Positions 38,571-50,261 of a stretch of DNA of 64,000 bases are shown here, one piece after another. Both the position numbers and the translations under genes were made by a program. The stretch's first letter is position 1. Every line of letters starts with the position of its first letter. Origin of the DNA: Chondrus crispus. Taxonomy: Eukaryota; Rhodophyta; Florideophyceae; Gigartinales; Gigartinaceae. The stretch covers positions 62,001 through 126,000 of the forward strand of contig NW_005179029.1 in assembly GCF_000350225.1 (NCBI RefSeq), written 5' to 3'. The notes below the pieces were generated by a model. The model worked only from the letters and a program-made list of their open reading frames with translations, was not told the DNA's origin and did no database searches.

Positions 38571-40838
38571 ATGACGTCGCCCTCCGAGGGTCGGTTCGTC
38601 GCGTCCGTCGCTACTCCGTCAAGCTCTGTAACCCCATGCCCCTCACAGCCGGGTCTTTCGTTTCAATCTCCCGGAGGCGCCGCTCCCCTCGAACCGTCGA
38701 CGGCGGCGGTCGCGGCCCCGGATGAGCACGCTTCGGGTCGTCCCGTAGCAGTTGTGCGCCCTTGGGTTACCGTACAGCCATTTCAGCGAGCTCGTGTCTC
38801 TCGGGAGTCGACGTCTTCTGTCGAGCTGGTTCCCTCGGCGACGGCCCCCCGCCTGTCCGTCGAGGCGGGCCCCGTCGGGGCCCCTACGGCAGCGCTTCCC
38901 GGGGCGACAGGTTCGCACGGGGGATCGGGCAACGGCCCTCGCGTTAGCGAACATCCTGAGACGCCTCAGTATGTGTCGGGTCAAGGCACCGAAATGGTCG
39001 AGGCTCCATCCAAGTGGTTCGGCGCGGCGCTCGAGCGTTCCGCCCCGTTGCCCCTAGACCGTCTAAGGTTCGCGTGGTGCCGCTATGCCCGTTCTGGAAT
39101 TACTGTCGGGGAACTGCTGGCGCGGGAACAACTTCGTCCCGATTTGCTTCGCGTCCGGAAGGTGTACGAAGCCGGACGCGTGGAGGAGTCCTCGCTCGTC
39201 CTGGAGCGCCTCCTGGCCGAAGGTGGCGGTGCGGCGTATCAGATCCCTTCTGCCATCCCCTGCGATCGCACGTTCGCGTACAGTCTCGGTGAGGTGGAAT
39301 ACGTGGATCGCATGGCCACGTATCTCTTCCACCGCGAGGGGACGGCCCCTCGAGAATTCGTCTTATCCAACGTGGGGGGTCTGTACGTGAGACCCCGTCC
39401 TTTCGCCTATTCGAAGGGGCGCGTCGCTCTACAGAAGTCAGCGTGCTCGCTGATGAGGCTATACGGCGTTGCCATTGCTCCTCACGATTGGTCGGCGTAC
39501 CGCCATTCCGAGGAGGAGGACGGGCGTGTTTTCCGCCACGCTTCCTTCGAAGGAGGCCTGTCCCCTCGCGACTTCCCCCGGCTCCCTGCAGTGATACGGG
39601 AGACCCTCCCTTCGTTGGGAGTACATCCGTTGCTCCCGTATGTGCTCAAGCACTTCGGTGTGGCGTGCTCAAATTCTCAACATCCGGCTTATGCAGACTT
39701 AATGCACAACGTAGAGAGGGAATGGGCCTGGGCTCTCGGCAACGCTTTCATGAACGAGGTATCTATTCACGGTCGCGTGTTCGTCCAGCCCCTCGAGGTG
39801 CTGGCTTACTTGGGGAGGGTTGCGTGGGACCTCCCCCAGGTCCCCCTACATCCGCTCGAGCGGAGCACTCAGCATGTGCCGTGGTCGTATTCGTTCGCCC
39901 TCGCGCTCATGCAACGGGCTAGCGAGGTGAGCGAAATCCAGCATCGGCGCTGGACCGATTTCACTACTGGCGAGCGATCCTCCTTCCTCGTATATGACCA
40001 TCGCGCTGACGCCTTTGTGGCACGCCAAGTGGCGCCGGCGTCCTCGTCAGGGCACGTCAGGAGCGGAGGCGGAGTCGGCTCCGCTTCGCGTGAGGCTCGG
40101 AAGAAACGGTACCGCGATTTGGACAGTGAGCCCGCTCCCTACACGTCCGCTCGTGCTGACTCGCTGTTCGAAACTCGTCTCGCCGAGAGCGACTTCGGTC
40201 CGGTGGCGAGTCCTCCGGTTCCCCCTGTTCCACCTCTCAATGCGGTGCCGCTGCGTGAGGCGCCACCGGTGGCGTCCGTACGCCACGCGACGTTGGAGCG
40301 AGAGGACGTCAAGGCCGTCCCGTCGTTAGCCCATGCCTTGGGTCGCGCTGCCGACCGCCCTTGGCAGGTGGGCAGCCTCCTCGGCACACTCGCGAGCTGG
40401 TACTTGGCGCGAAGCGACGAAGCACGTCGCCTCGAGGCGGGTCGTGCGTCGTCCGTGTCCGAGTTGCGCCATGCACGCATCGAGTTAGCGGCGTTAAGCG
40501 AGTCCTCTGATCGTCAAGCGAGCGCGCTGGAGCGGACGACCGCCGAACGTGACCGGTACCGCCGCGAACGAGACGACCTCCGACGCCTTCGCGTGGAGTC
40601 TTCGTCGGCGCCACGCCCGATCATGCGAGATCCTTACGAGCAGTCGGGGTACGAGGCCGCCGCGGTGGGCAACGTCCCGGCTCCTCAAAGCCGTGTGCAT
40701 CACTGGACTCGCCATAGTGAGGTGGCGTTGCCCCCACTTGCGGAGCACGCGGCAGAGCCGCCTCGTCACCCCAGTTACTGTCCCCCTAGCCTTTACGGGT
40801 CAGGGGACGCGTCGCCGGCCGACCGTACCAACCACTGA
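38571..40838 (+). CDS. Antisense ORF of family A (unrecognised protein), A2
   Basis: 755 residues from the first in-frame ATG at 38571 (MTSPSEGRFV); the frame is open from 38412. It lies opposite to gag-pol, convergent with pol. Residues 1-150 are Ser/Pro/Ala-rich. The core (about 155-475) matches A1 with SLGVHPLLPYVLKHFG, NVEREWAWALGNAFMNEVS, PLPLDRLRFAW and RRWTDFTTG. A coiled coil spans about 615-675, and the tail repeats VALPPL and HPSYCPP. Conservation with A1 is clearly lower than that of pol, yet the frame stays open over 2.2 kb, so it has been under protein-level selection. Function unknown. The inward-facing activity of the 3' LTR would have to express it. Confidence 0.75.
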   Translation: MTSPSEGRFVASVATPSSSVTPCPSQPGLSFQSPGGAAPLEPSTAAVAAPDEHASGRPVAVVRPWVTVQPFQRARVSRESTSSVELVPSATAPRLSVEAGPVGAPTAALPGATGSHGGSGNGPRVSEHPETPQYVSGQGTEMVEAPSKWFGAALERSAPLPLDRLRFAWCRYARSGITVGELLAREQLRPDLLRVRKVYEAGRVEESSLVLERLLAEGGGAAYQIPSAIPCDRTFAYSLGEVEYVDRMATYLFHREGTAPREFVLSNVGGLYVRPRPFAYSKGRVALQKSACSLMRLYGVAIAPHDWSAYRHSEEEDGRVFRHASFEGGLSPRDFPRLPAVIRETLPSLGVHPLLPYVLKHFGVACSNSQHPAYADLMHNVEREWAWALGNAFMNEVSIHGRVFVQPLEVLAYLGRVAWDLPQVPLHPLERSTQHVPWSYSFALALMQRASEVSEIQHRRWTDFTTGERSSFLVYDHRADAFVARQVAPASSSGHVRSGGGVGSASREARKKRYRDLDSEPAPYTSARADSLFETRLAESDFGPVASPPVPPVPPLNAVPLREAPPVASVRHATLEREDVKAVPSLAHALGRAADRPWQVGSLLGTLASWYLARSDEARRLEAGRASSVSELRHARIELAALSESSDRQASALERTTAERDRYRRERDDLRRLRVESSSAPRPIMRDPYEQSGYEAAAVGNVPAPQSRVHHWTRHSEVALPPLAEHAAEPPRHPSYCPPSLYGSGDASPADRTNH

Positions 40839-42899
40839 ACGGGTCGTCCCGTTATACTTGCCGGGGGTATGTTCTTCCTCCCCCTCTTTTCTCTGCGTAA
40901 AATCAATCCCGTCTCTTGCGTGCACGCGATGTCCGTCGGACCTGCGAAGGGGCCCTCGCCGTGACCCGTGCGTGCACGGTGTGACTTCTTCGTTTCACCG
41001 CGTCATACTTCCTTTAGGGAGCGCGCCAGCGAGCTCGCCTACGAAGGCAATATTGGTCAGCGCTCCCCTTGGTCGCGGGTCCCGCGGGGAGGCCAGTTGG
41101 TGAGGCAATTCGAATTGTCTGCACGGGGAGGAAGGGGTAGGCCAGAGCACTTCTCCTTGTCGACTTTGTCCCTTCCCACGCGAACTTTTCTGCCCCCACG
41201 AGGACTTGTGTCGGTGGGGGCGGAAGCCGGCTGTCGCACGTCATCTTCGTCTCCGTACCGGCCTTGCCGTATTCGGCTCTTCGTAAATCGCTGTTCTCCT
41301 TCTCCTTCGTCCGTCGCCGTCGTGGCGATCCTCTTTTTGACGTTTATCTCCTCTACTTTGGTCCCTCGCCCGCATCGGCCGGGTCGTTCCGCTCATGTGG
41401 TGTTCTTCGTTCTCCCTGGCAGTCTGTCCTGCCAGCTTGTCGACGTGGTACTTGGTCCCCTCTCCCTGTTGCGTTCCTCACAGTCTCCTCTGCGCAACGT
41501 TGCGCTTCGCGCCGTGTACTCCTCTGCCCCTGCCCTCGGCTATGAGCGGGTAGGGGTAAGAGAGTTGGGGGACGTTCCGAGTCGTCCGTTTGGGACCGGA
41601 GAGGACGTCGTCGCCTCTCTCCTGTCATCGGAGCCCGGGTCCGCGTGCGGTTTCGTGGGTCCTCCTGGGCGGGTCGTCCCGCCAGCTTCTTGGTGTGATT
41701 CATACGTTGGGAACGCGTTTCTCCCGACCTCCCACGTCCGCTATCCAGCGCAGCGTCGCGCTCCGTATCGTACTCTCCCCCGCTCCGCTTTCGGGCGAGC
41801 GAGCGGGGGTGAGGGGCAGATCGTTGGCATGTCGGGGAAATGGGAGGAGTCGTCTCCTTCCTCTTCGCCAGGGCGGCGCGTCAGCGTGGTCGTGCCGTTG
41901 GTCTTGGTGCCTGCTCCGCGTTCGGGACGGCCCGTGCCCCGCTTGGACGTCTGTTGGTTTGACAATTATGGAGGGGGCGGAACCGGGCCGCGCCCCTCCA
42001 TAGTTGGGCTCTGGTAGCGTGTACCGATCGGTTGGTACACACTGTACTCTTCTCACGCGTCGCTGCACGGACGTCTCTTGCGCGTTGTTGCGTACAGCAC
42101 GTGTCTGGGCGTCCTGCCCGTGCAACCGCCCGTCAGTGTAATTTCCCATTTCACGGATATTTTCTCCCTTATTTACGGTATGGCGGTGGCTGTTTGTTGG
42201 AGCTCTGATCTTGAGTGTATCAGCCGGCGGCGGCCCGTACTGTCTCTTTCTCTCCCCTTGTTCGGACTGGGGCGTACTTGTCGTTGCTATCTAATGCAGC
42301 GCTGCGTCTTCCCGTCGTCGCGGGGGACTCGGGATCGCGGACCATTTCGTCATAGCGCAGCTGGTCCGGACCGGGGCGTGCAGGACAGCTGTCCCATGTC
42401 GGCAGAACTTGTGGCGACCGCGGGGCGACTATATCGCTCTGGGAGATCGTCTCCCTGCTGGAGGGCTCCTTGCTCACAGTCCGTGACGAGGGGCCCTCAG
42501 GGCGCAGCTCGTGCTGCTCGCTTCCTCTGGTTTGCTTACGGGACCTTCGTCGATACGTCTTGACGTCCTCTGGTCAATACAAAACGGGCGATGCCTTCGT
42601 GGGCACTTGTTTTAGGGCATTTTCGCGTTCGACCGCGTCACTCTGCCTTCTACCCCTCGAGGTGCGACCGCTTTGCGTAGGGCAGCACGTACTATCCTCC
42701 CTCCCGCCTCTTGCCGGCGATAACTGGTCGTTTTCGATGAACTCGGTTGCCAATACGTCTTGACGTCTCGCGAACTATTCCGTTGCTGCTCTCTGGGGAC
42801 AGCTGTCCCTTCGCGCGTCCCCTTTTGCCCCATGTACGCGGGGTGCATTTAATTAGAGGTGGAATTTAATCGGCAACGATGCGGTTGAGGGCCCCCTTC
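40839..42899. other. A2 spacer between convergent antisense ORF and pol
   Basis: No supported gene. The plus frame 40968-42017 has no counterpart in A1 and looks accidental. A strong inverted repeat TATGGAGGGG...CCCCTCCATA lies at 41967-42002. ATACGTCTTGACGTC occurs twice, near 42555 and 42752. In pol sense, a short G5 tract follows the pol stop. Confidence 0.5.
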
Positions 42900-42924
42900 T
42901 CAAGAGTGAACGTCCGCGTTCACT
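42888..42924 (-). promoter_or_regulatory. A2 internal polypurine tract and hairpin
   Basis: 42905-42924 is a perfect 8-bp stem A-GTGAACG/CGTTCAC-T with TCCG loop, coding for the final VNADVH of Pol. A short G5 tract follows in pol sense. Confidence 0.6.
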
Positions 42925-45900
42925 TCGGAGGTGAGGTCTCTCCCTGTACGCGCCCGGAGTCTTTGTGCGTAACGAGACACCAACTCCTCGGGGATGTGCG
43001 TACGCGCCGTCCATGTGGGAGTATCGTAGTCTGCCCATTTAATGAAGAACTCCGTAGTTCCATCCTCCATGACGCGATGCTTGAGTAGCCGTTCGACGGC
43101 ATACTGTGTGCCTTCATTGATCTTGTCGGCAAGGTCTTCGGGGGTAGTCGTGCTAGCCTTTGGCGCGTTCGCCGGCGGGGGTGCGTAGACGCAGCGGTCT
43201 GCCGAGACGCGCTCTGTAACTCCATCACGATCGATCGTGATGGTGCGCTGGTCGTTCGCGAGAACTCGGTACGGTCCGACAGCCGGGGAGGCCAGCTTGT
43301 TTGATGTCTTCCCCCCATCGGTGGGGTTCAGATATACGTAGTCACCTGCCTTGAGGCGCAAGTTGATGCGCCGAATACGCTTGTCGAAGTCGCGTCTATA
43401 GCGAGCTTGCGTTCGCCGAAGGCTTCCGTAGGCCTTTTGGATAGTCGAGTCCAGGGTCTTGAGGAACTCGGCACGTGGGTTCCCCCTGTCGGCAGGGGGC
43501 GCGTCGCCTTCCGTCCGTCAGAGCGAGAACTCCGTCGGGGGCCTGCTAAGCACGAGCTCAAACGCCGTGGTGCGTGTGGTGCGATGTACGTGGGAGTTGT
43601 ACGCATACGTAAGCGGCCCCACGTACACATCCCAGTCGTCCTGGTGTTCACCTACGTAGTTCCGCAGCATCGAGGCGATTGTTCGGTTATATCGCTCGAC
43701 TTGCCCGTTCGTCTGGGGATGGTACGCCGAAATGTACAAATTCGTTATCCCCAGAACACGGCAGGTGCTGTGGAAGAACTTGGCATTAAACTGAGGGCCG
43801 TTGTCCGAAAGCAACGTGCGAGGGACGCCATACTTGAACACCCACGAGTCGCAGAACGCAACTGCAACCGTGTACGCGGTTGTCGTGCGGAGCGCCGCGA
43901 CTTGCGTCAGCTTGCTAAAACGGTCCGTAATCACGAGCAGGAATCTTTTTCCTGTCTTCGTCTTGGGGAGCGGCCCCAAGATGTCGATGGCGAGGCTCTC
44001 GAGAGGCCTCGTAGCTGGGAACAATCTCAATCGATTGAGATGTTTCCTCAGCTTGACCCGGTTCATCGCGCAGGTCCGACACCCTCGCACCGTGGCTGCC
44101 ACGTCTGCAGCCAGGTGGGGCCAGTAGTATTCGCGTCGAAGTGCGTAGTACATACGGTTCTGGCCCGGGTGCCCCGCGATGGCCGGGTTGTGGCACAGGC
44201 GAAGGAGCCTGGCGCGGAGCGTCCGAGGTACCACCACCTGAACGATATCAGGGTCGAAGGGGTGTCTCCGTTTGAGCACCCCTTGGTGGTCCTCGAAGAA
44301 CGTGGAGTCCCGGGACTCTGACTGTCGTGCCAAAACGGTTTGGCAGAAGTCATCCACGCGTTGCTCCTCGGCTATCTCCTCTATCGTAAGAGGGGCCGGA
44401 AGGTCGTCCTGCGGTGGGGCGACCGGGGAGTCGAGCGCGCCAGCCTCGGGGTCTTCGGCGCGCTGGATATCGGCGGCGTCGAACTCGTCGTTCTCCTCCC
44501 AAAACGAATTGGGTCCTTGAAGACCGGGGGCTTCGTCGTCACCTCGCGGTTCGTCGCGCGTCCGTGCGCGCGACCTTGTTCGGGCTTCGGCTTGGTTCCG
44601 TGTCGTTACGAAGACATGGACCGCCTGATGATCGCAGCTCGCGGTACAAGCGTGGTCCGCGAGCTCGTTCGATACGTCTCGAACGGTCGTACCCCCGTCG
44701 AAGGTGGGAATGTCGTCATCCACCTCGACGGTGGGGCGAGCGTCATCGGCGACCTTCGGCGACACGAGTCGTGACAGGGCATCGGGCACCTGATGCACAC
44801 GCCCGGGGCGGTACTGAATGGTGAAATCGTATTCAGCCAGACGTAGCCGCCATCGGGTGAGTCTTCCTGAGCTCTCCGTGAGCGACATGAGCCATCGGAG
44901 GGCGTCGTGATCCGTCCGGACGGTGAACTTGGTTCCTTCGATATACGGCCGCAGTGTGCGGACGGCCCACACCACGGCGAAGCACTCACGCTCCGTAGCG
45001 CTGTAGTTCCGTTCGCTATCGCTTAGCGAGTACGACCAGTACCCAACGGGGCGCCAATCGTTTGGCTCGTCGTGCTCCTGTAGGAGGGTGCACCCGAGTT
45101 GATATGCACTGGCGTCAGTGTCCAACAGGTACGGTCGGCCGTACCGTGGTAGCGCGAGGATCGGCGGGGAGATCATGGCAGCCTTCAGGCTTTCGAAAGC
45201 CTGAAGCTGAACTTCCGTTGGGTTATCGAAATCGTGATCCGAGTCCTTGCGCGTTATATCGGTTAACGGACGGGCAATCTTCGAGAAGCCCTTGACGAAG
45301 CGACGATACACGTTACACGCCCCGAGGAACGAGCTCACCTGCGTCAACGTCCTCGGGAACGTAAACGTCTTGAAGGCGTCGATTGCCGTATCAGCCACGC
45401 TCAACTTACCTGGGGATATAACGTGCCCCAGGTAGTGCACCTTCGGACGGAAGAAGCTGCACTTCTTGAGCTTGAGGGAGATGCCGGCACTCCGCAACAA
45501 GCTCAAGACGGTATCGAGATGCCTTGCGTGTTCCGCGTCCGTACGCGAGAACACGATAACGTCATCGAGATAGACGAGGCATATTTGCCAGCGGACTCCG
45601 GAGAGTATGATATCGAGGGCACGTTGGAAGGTGGCCGGTGCCCCTTTTAATCCAAACGGCATGCGCAAATGGCGGTACGTACCCATATGTGTCGTGAAGG
45701 TAGTCTTATCCCGGTCCTCCGGAGCGACCGGGATCTGCCAATAACCGGAATTGCAGTCCAGCGTCGTAAAGACGGCTGCATCTCCTAACGAGTCGATGCA
45801 GTCGTCCATACGCGGCAGCGGATACGAATCCGCTGCAGTCTTCGCGTTGAGACGCCGGTAGTCCACGCAGAACCGAAGAGAGCCGTCTTTCTTCGGTACG

Positions 45901-47483
45901 AGCACCACCGGGGACGCCCACTCGGTGCTCGCGGGTTCGATAACCCCTGCGTTCAACATCTTGTTGACCTCCTTCGCGACCATTTCGCGCATGGCCGGGC
46001 CCTTCCGATAGGGCATAGAACGAATCGGTTTCGTTCCCGGTTCGAGGGGAATGCGGTGTTCTGTGGCTTGGATCGTTCCGAGCGCACCGCTCCACAGACT
46101 CGAGTGCTTACGGAGCATCTCGAGCACGTGGCCACGGAGCTGGTCATCGTCGATGTATGACAAGTCAATCTCTTTTTCCCAATCCATCGGTGGATTTTCG
46201 GGATCCTTCTGCTGGGGGGGTACAGTACCCTCCGCCGTCGGTTGGGGTATAGGTAACCGTTCGTCCGGGTCAACCCCTTCACTCCCCGCGGTTGCCTTCT
46301 CGTCGGAGCTGGATCGGCCAGCTCCGACCTCTCCGACTTGATCGGTCAAGTCGGTCAGATGCAACGCGAGCGCGACCTCCTCAGCGACTCGACGTTCGGG
46401 CGTGAGGATCGCGAGGGGGTTGCGCTTCGCGTATCCCACGACGGTGTGCTTCGGAAGCCGCCTCTCCCGTCGCGAGAAGTTTGCGACGAGGACTTCGAAT
46501 GTCTGGTTCGGCAGGACTTCCGCGACGCCATTCGTCAGCCTCACTCCATGACGGTGTTGGAGTGAGGGCTTGGGCTCCAGGAACAGGAGACCCCTCCCCG
46601 CGGTTGTCACACGCACACGGGCTTGCGACATCGCGGGGATGGTAGCCCAGCGGGCGATTCGGATCGCCTGCGGGGCCTCCTCGCGTACCTCCGGACGACT
46701 CGTTTGGCGACCATGTCGCCTGGTAGGGGGAGTCGGTTCCCCCTTCCCATTAACGATGGCTACCGAGCCACCGTGACGAAGTTCGAGCTTCTGTCCGTCG
46801 ATGTCGATGCTGCGTACGTGGGCATCGATGAACGCGGTCCCAAGTAGAACGGGAACAGCGAGTTGTTCGGCCACTACGAAAGGTATGCGGAACGTCGTGT
46901 TCCGCAGCCGGACCGCGAGGCGGACGACCGCCGTAAGTCGAAGCGGGTTACTGTTCGCGCCAGCCAGGCGTGGTAATGGCGCGCCCCGTATTACGTAGCG
47001 GGCCCAGTCGGGAGGGAGGTCGGCCTTCCTCACCAAGTTGTAGCCCGAGCACGTGTCGACGGCGATCGTGTGGGGCTTAAACGCGTTGCCTTCGGTGGCC
47101 ACGGAGCCCAAGACGTTATATATTTTCGACGTCATGAGGCATACGAGGCCATCGACCACCTTGGGCGCGACCTTATCGGTGAGGTCGTTCCGCCGGGGCC
47201 TTCGACTTCGGCGTTGGCCCCTCTTGCGTTTCCTTCGGCTCGAGCCGGGGGACGTTCGCGTCTCAGTGACGCCCGTCCAGGTGCTGGAGTCCGTACGAGG
47301 CGGACATTTCGTCGGCGACCTTGGGCTCACCGGGGTCCGAAGGGCGACCGACTCGTGTCGGTCGGCGTTAACCACGTCTCGCTCGTTGCGCTTCACTGGG
47401 ATGTCGGGTGTCCCTGTGGTGCCTTCTTCCAACATCGGGTCTACGTGGGCCTCGGTGTTGGGTTTCTCCTGCAATGTCGACAT
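42900..47483 (-). pseudogene. pol: A2 Gypsy Pol (PR-RT-RNase H-IN-chromodomain), one nonsense codon
   Basis: The frame runs from ATG 47483 to TGA 42900 with a single break, TGA at 43518-43520 (A1 has CGA, Arg). Order: Arg/Lys-rich N-terminus; protease-like DTCSGYNLV near residue 142 (Cys where Gly is expected) and VLLGTAFID; RT with VYLDDVIVFS near 635; RNase H (LLDTDASAYQLG, VRTDHDALRW); HHCC near 1100; integrase LAIDILGP/LLSDNGPQF/GQVERYNR (about 1164-1265); then, past the stop, the GPY region (PAVGPYRVLAND) and chromodomain. The frame is open upstream of 47483 through the gag stop, so it may be made as Gag-Pol by frameshifting. As read, Pol lacks its chromodomain. Confidence 0.92.
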
Positions 47484-47595
47484 TGCTGGAGTCCCCGTGC
47501 TCGACTCCGATAGCGGGGGATGTATTATCGGACAATACCCCCCGTGTCCTTGGCCAGCACGCGGGGACCGGTCTAGTTCATAGGGAAAAGACGGC

Positions 47596-50185
47596 TCACG
47601 CGACCGCGTGTACGTAACCGTCTTTACCCTTTTTTCGAACTACCGGTGCTATCGGAGCTACCCCCCTGGCTATCGACGGCCAGGTCTTCTCCGGGTAGCC
47701 GGCCGCGTGGGTCGGGACTATTCCTCCCCTGCGGCTCGGCAGCCTTGGCGAAGTACTCGGGTACTTCCGGGCCTTGACCTGCGGCGTCCGGCCGTCGCAG
47801 GATATGGGGATGAAGCGAGTCGGCTCTCCTTCGTGACCCTCCGCGGGTAGGGAGTACGGATCCTCTACCCAGTCTTGCAGGTACATTATCGCATTCTGTA
47901 CCTGTTGGGGTAACCGAGAACGGTCTCGGTCCCCTCTCCCTCCTTGGCGGGGGTATCTTGTGTCGGCCTGGCGGTAGTCGGGCCGATCCCGACGATCGAG
48001 TTCGGTACGACGATACCCGCCTCCACGGGGGGCGAAGCGAGCGCCCCCACCCGACCGATTCGGGAAACCTTGACGCGGGGGACGGCCCTCGCCGACCGCT
48101 TGCCGGAGTAGATTGCGCGCCCCGGGGCGCGTCTCCATCTGGTAGCGGTAGTTCCTGTACGCCGTGAACATTCGTTGTTCCGGCGACAGGAACGGGCAGG
48201 CGTACATGGCGTGTCCGTACGTACGACATAGCCAGCACACGTACGCGCTGCCGTCCGTTGAGGCGAAGGTCGCCGCGTGACGCGCCTCCTCATCGGTGAG
48301 GAGGGGCACGCGAGGGGCTTCGCCTCCGGTATCTCGGTTTGATATGTCGAGCTCAGCGACCCGGGGAACCGTACCCCTGGGTGCTCTGGGAGTGGCCGCG
48401 AACGCGGTCGCGTAGCTCGACGTCGTTCCGGTCGACATCGGTGAAGGGGGTCGACCTCCTACCGGCCCTGCTCCTTGCGTAATGAGGACAGGGTCGGCCT
48501 GCCACTCATCCTCCCCGACATGGAGGGTAGAGGCGGGCGAACTTGTTGCGGCGGACTTCGTAGTCCTGCCAGCCCTCCCTGCCGGTTTCGAATCCGGCAG
48601 AGGTAAACCGCCTCGAGCGCGGTAAGTGGTTCCTTCTGCCGTTGCGATACGGCGGATGGTCGGTCTTCTGGCGGCTCGGCAGCCGCTGCACTGTCTCGGA
48701 AACTGCGGCACGGGTCGCAGGAGCGAGTCCCCGCACGAAGTAGTGCGCGAGGGACTGTTCGGAGAACACTGCCGTGCACCGGAACGCGGCCGTTTCGAGC
48801 CGGTCCGCGAACGTGCTCTCCGTTTCATGAGATTGCTGTCGCGCCGTCGCGACAGCGTCGTACGCTTCACCTAACACGTCGTCGGTTAGGTAGCGTTTCA
48901 GGAACTGGTTCACGAGCCCCGGCCAACTCACGTCGTCGTGTAGTTGGCCGGCGCGGAGGCCACGCATCGTATAACTCGTATACAGGCGCTCCGCGTCGCG
49001 CTCTAAGAAGTGCGCGAGGACTCTCACGGCAACACCTTCGGTCAGGTGTTGCGAGTTGAAGGTTATCCGAATATCCTTCAAGAACGGTAGGAGCTGGATC
49101 GGGTCCGTACCGTCAAAGCTCCTCATCGTGGGACGGATCCCACGGCAGCGTTGGACGTACTTCGCGATCCGTCCCGCGTCACCCGAGGTGACGAGCCTCG
49201 AGGTGTTATCCAAGCGGTACATACGATAGTCAGCGACGGCGCTGAACTCTTGGATCATCGTATGCACCGGCTCGAGCCCGGGTTCGGCGGGACCTAGCGT
49301 GCCGAAGGAGGTAACCGGTAGCGTACGGACGTCTACCGGACCTGGATGCTCGGCATAACTCGCCGGCGGGTAGCCGCCCCAGCGGGGATCGACGGAGAAC
49401 AGCGGTTCTCCGGATCCGCGGGCGGCTCCTCCACGGTCCTGTTCGTCCGCGTACGATACGCGGTCCATCTGCCGCCTACTTACGGGGATAGGCGGCAATG
49501 CTTGGGTCTCGGACGCGAGATTCGCGCCCATCGGAGGACGGTTTCCTTCCGCAGTCCGACTGGCGTCGGCGCCAGTCGGACGCCAACCTTCCGGAGCGAC
49601 GGCGCTCGGAGGTACGGCACCACCGGGCCCTCTCGTGGGGGCACCGGGCAGCCTTTCGGCCATGGTCCGTTCCATGTCACGAGCACGCTGTCGCGTAGCG
49701 TTGAGCTCGGCGGAGAGGTGCGCGAACGCACCCAACTGCTCTGCTGACGGGGACGGTCGATCGTCGGGACGTCTCGTCGAGGTCGGCCTCGTGGGGCGAC
49801 CTTGCCCGTGCAGTACGGGCTGTGCGAGGCGTGAGTCTTCGACGAGCACCAGTCGCGAGTGTAACTCGTCGACTAGTGCTCGGAGATTCTCCAAGGACTG
49901 GCTGACTCGATCGAACCTCCCTTCACGTAGGGAGCGAAGCTCGTCCATACATCGCGAGTAGACGGCGTCCGTCACGTCTATACGGAGTGAAGTACGGACT
50001 TCCTCGATGTAGTCAGCTATGCGATCGAACATCGCAGCCGCTTGTCCTTCGGGGGACTCGGGCGACGGTTCGCGGTCTCGGAGACCAGCGTCGCCGTCGC
50101 CGAGCGGCGGTGATGGTGCGTGCATAGCGGCCGCCCTCGGATCCGCCGGTTCGGACCGGATCGAGGTGGCGTATTCTTGACTCAT
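47596..50185 (-). pseudogene. gag: A2 Gag, frameshifted
   Basis: It starts at ATG 50185 (MSQEYATSIR), 76 bases after the 5' LTR. A helical N-terminal part (YIEEVRTSLRIDV...LREGRFDRVSQSLENLRALVDEL) precedes a Gag capsid domain (FDGTDPIQLLPFLKDIRITFN...FLKRYLTDDVLGEAYDAV...FVRGLAPATRAAVSETV). Between about 48700 and 48540 the reading passes through all three frames (two apparent indels). It then continues with a CCHC knuckle (CWLCRTYGHAMYAC near 48225) and an Arg/Gly-rich tail to TGA 47596. The pol frame is open across this stop in another frame. As read it gives only a truncated capsid. Confidence 0.82.
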
Positions 50186-50261
50186 CTCAACGCGTACGGA
50201 CGCGGAGGAAAAAGAAAGTCTTCTCGGAAAGATCTCGGGGTCTTCTAGGTCGGGAGACCAC
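50186..50261 (-). promoter_or_regulatory. A2 5' leader with candidate primer-binding site
   Basis: In minus sense the LTR end GCTACA is followed by G and then TGGTCTCCCGACC, a TGG-starting candidate primer-binding site. I cannot name the tRNA. The gag ATG follows 76 bases after the LTR. Confidence 0.4.

Noticed and set aside
40968..42017. 349-residue plus-strand frame in the A2 spacer
   Set aside because: No counterpart in A1 and no motif; composition follows the GC-rich base content.
44340..44774. Plus-strand frames inside A2 pol that also recur in A1 (15185-15619)
   Set aside because: They recur only because pol itself is nearly identical in A1 and A2; no independent signal.
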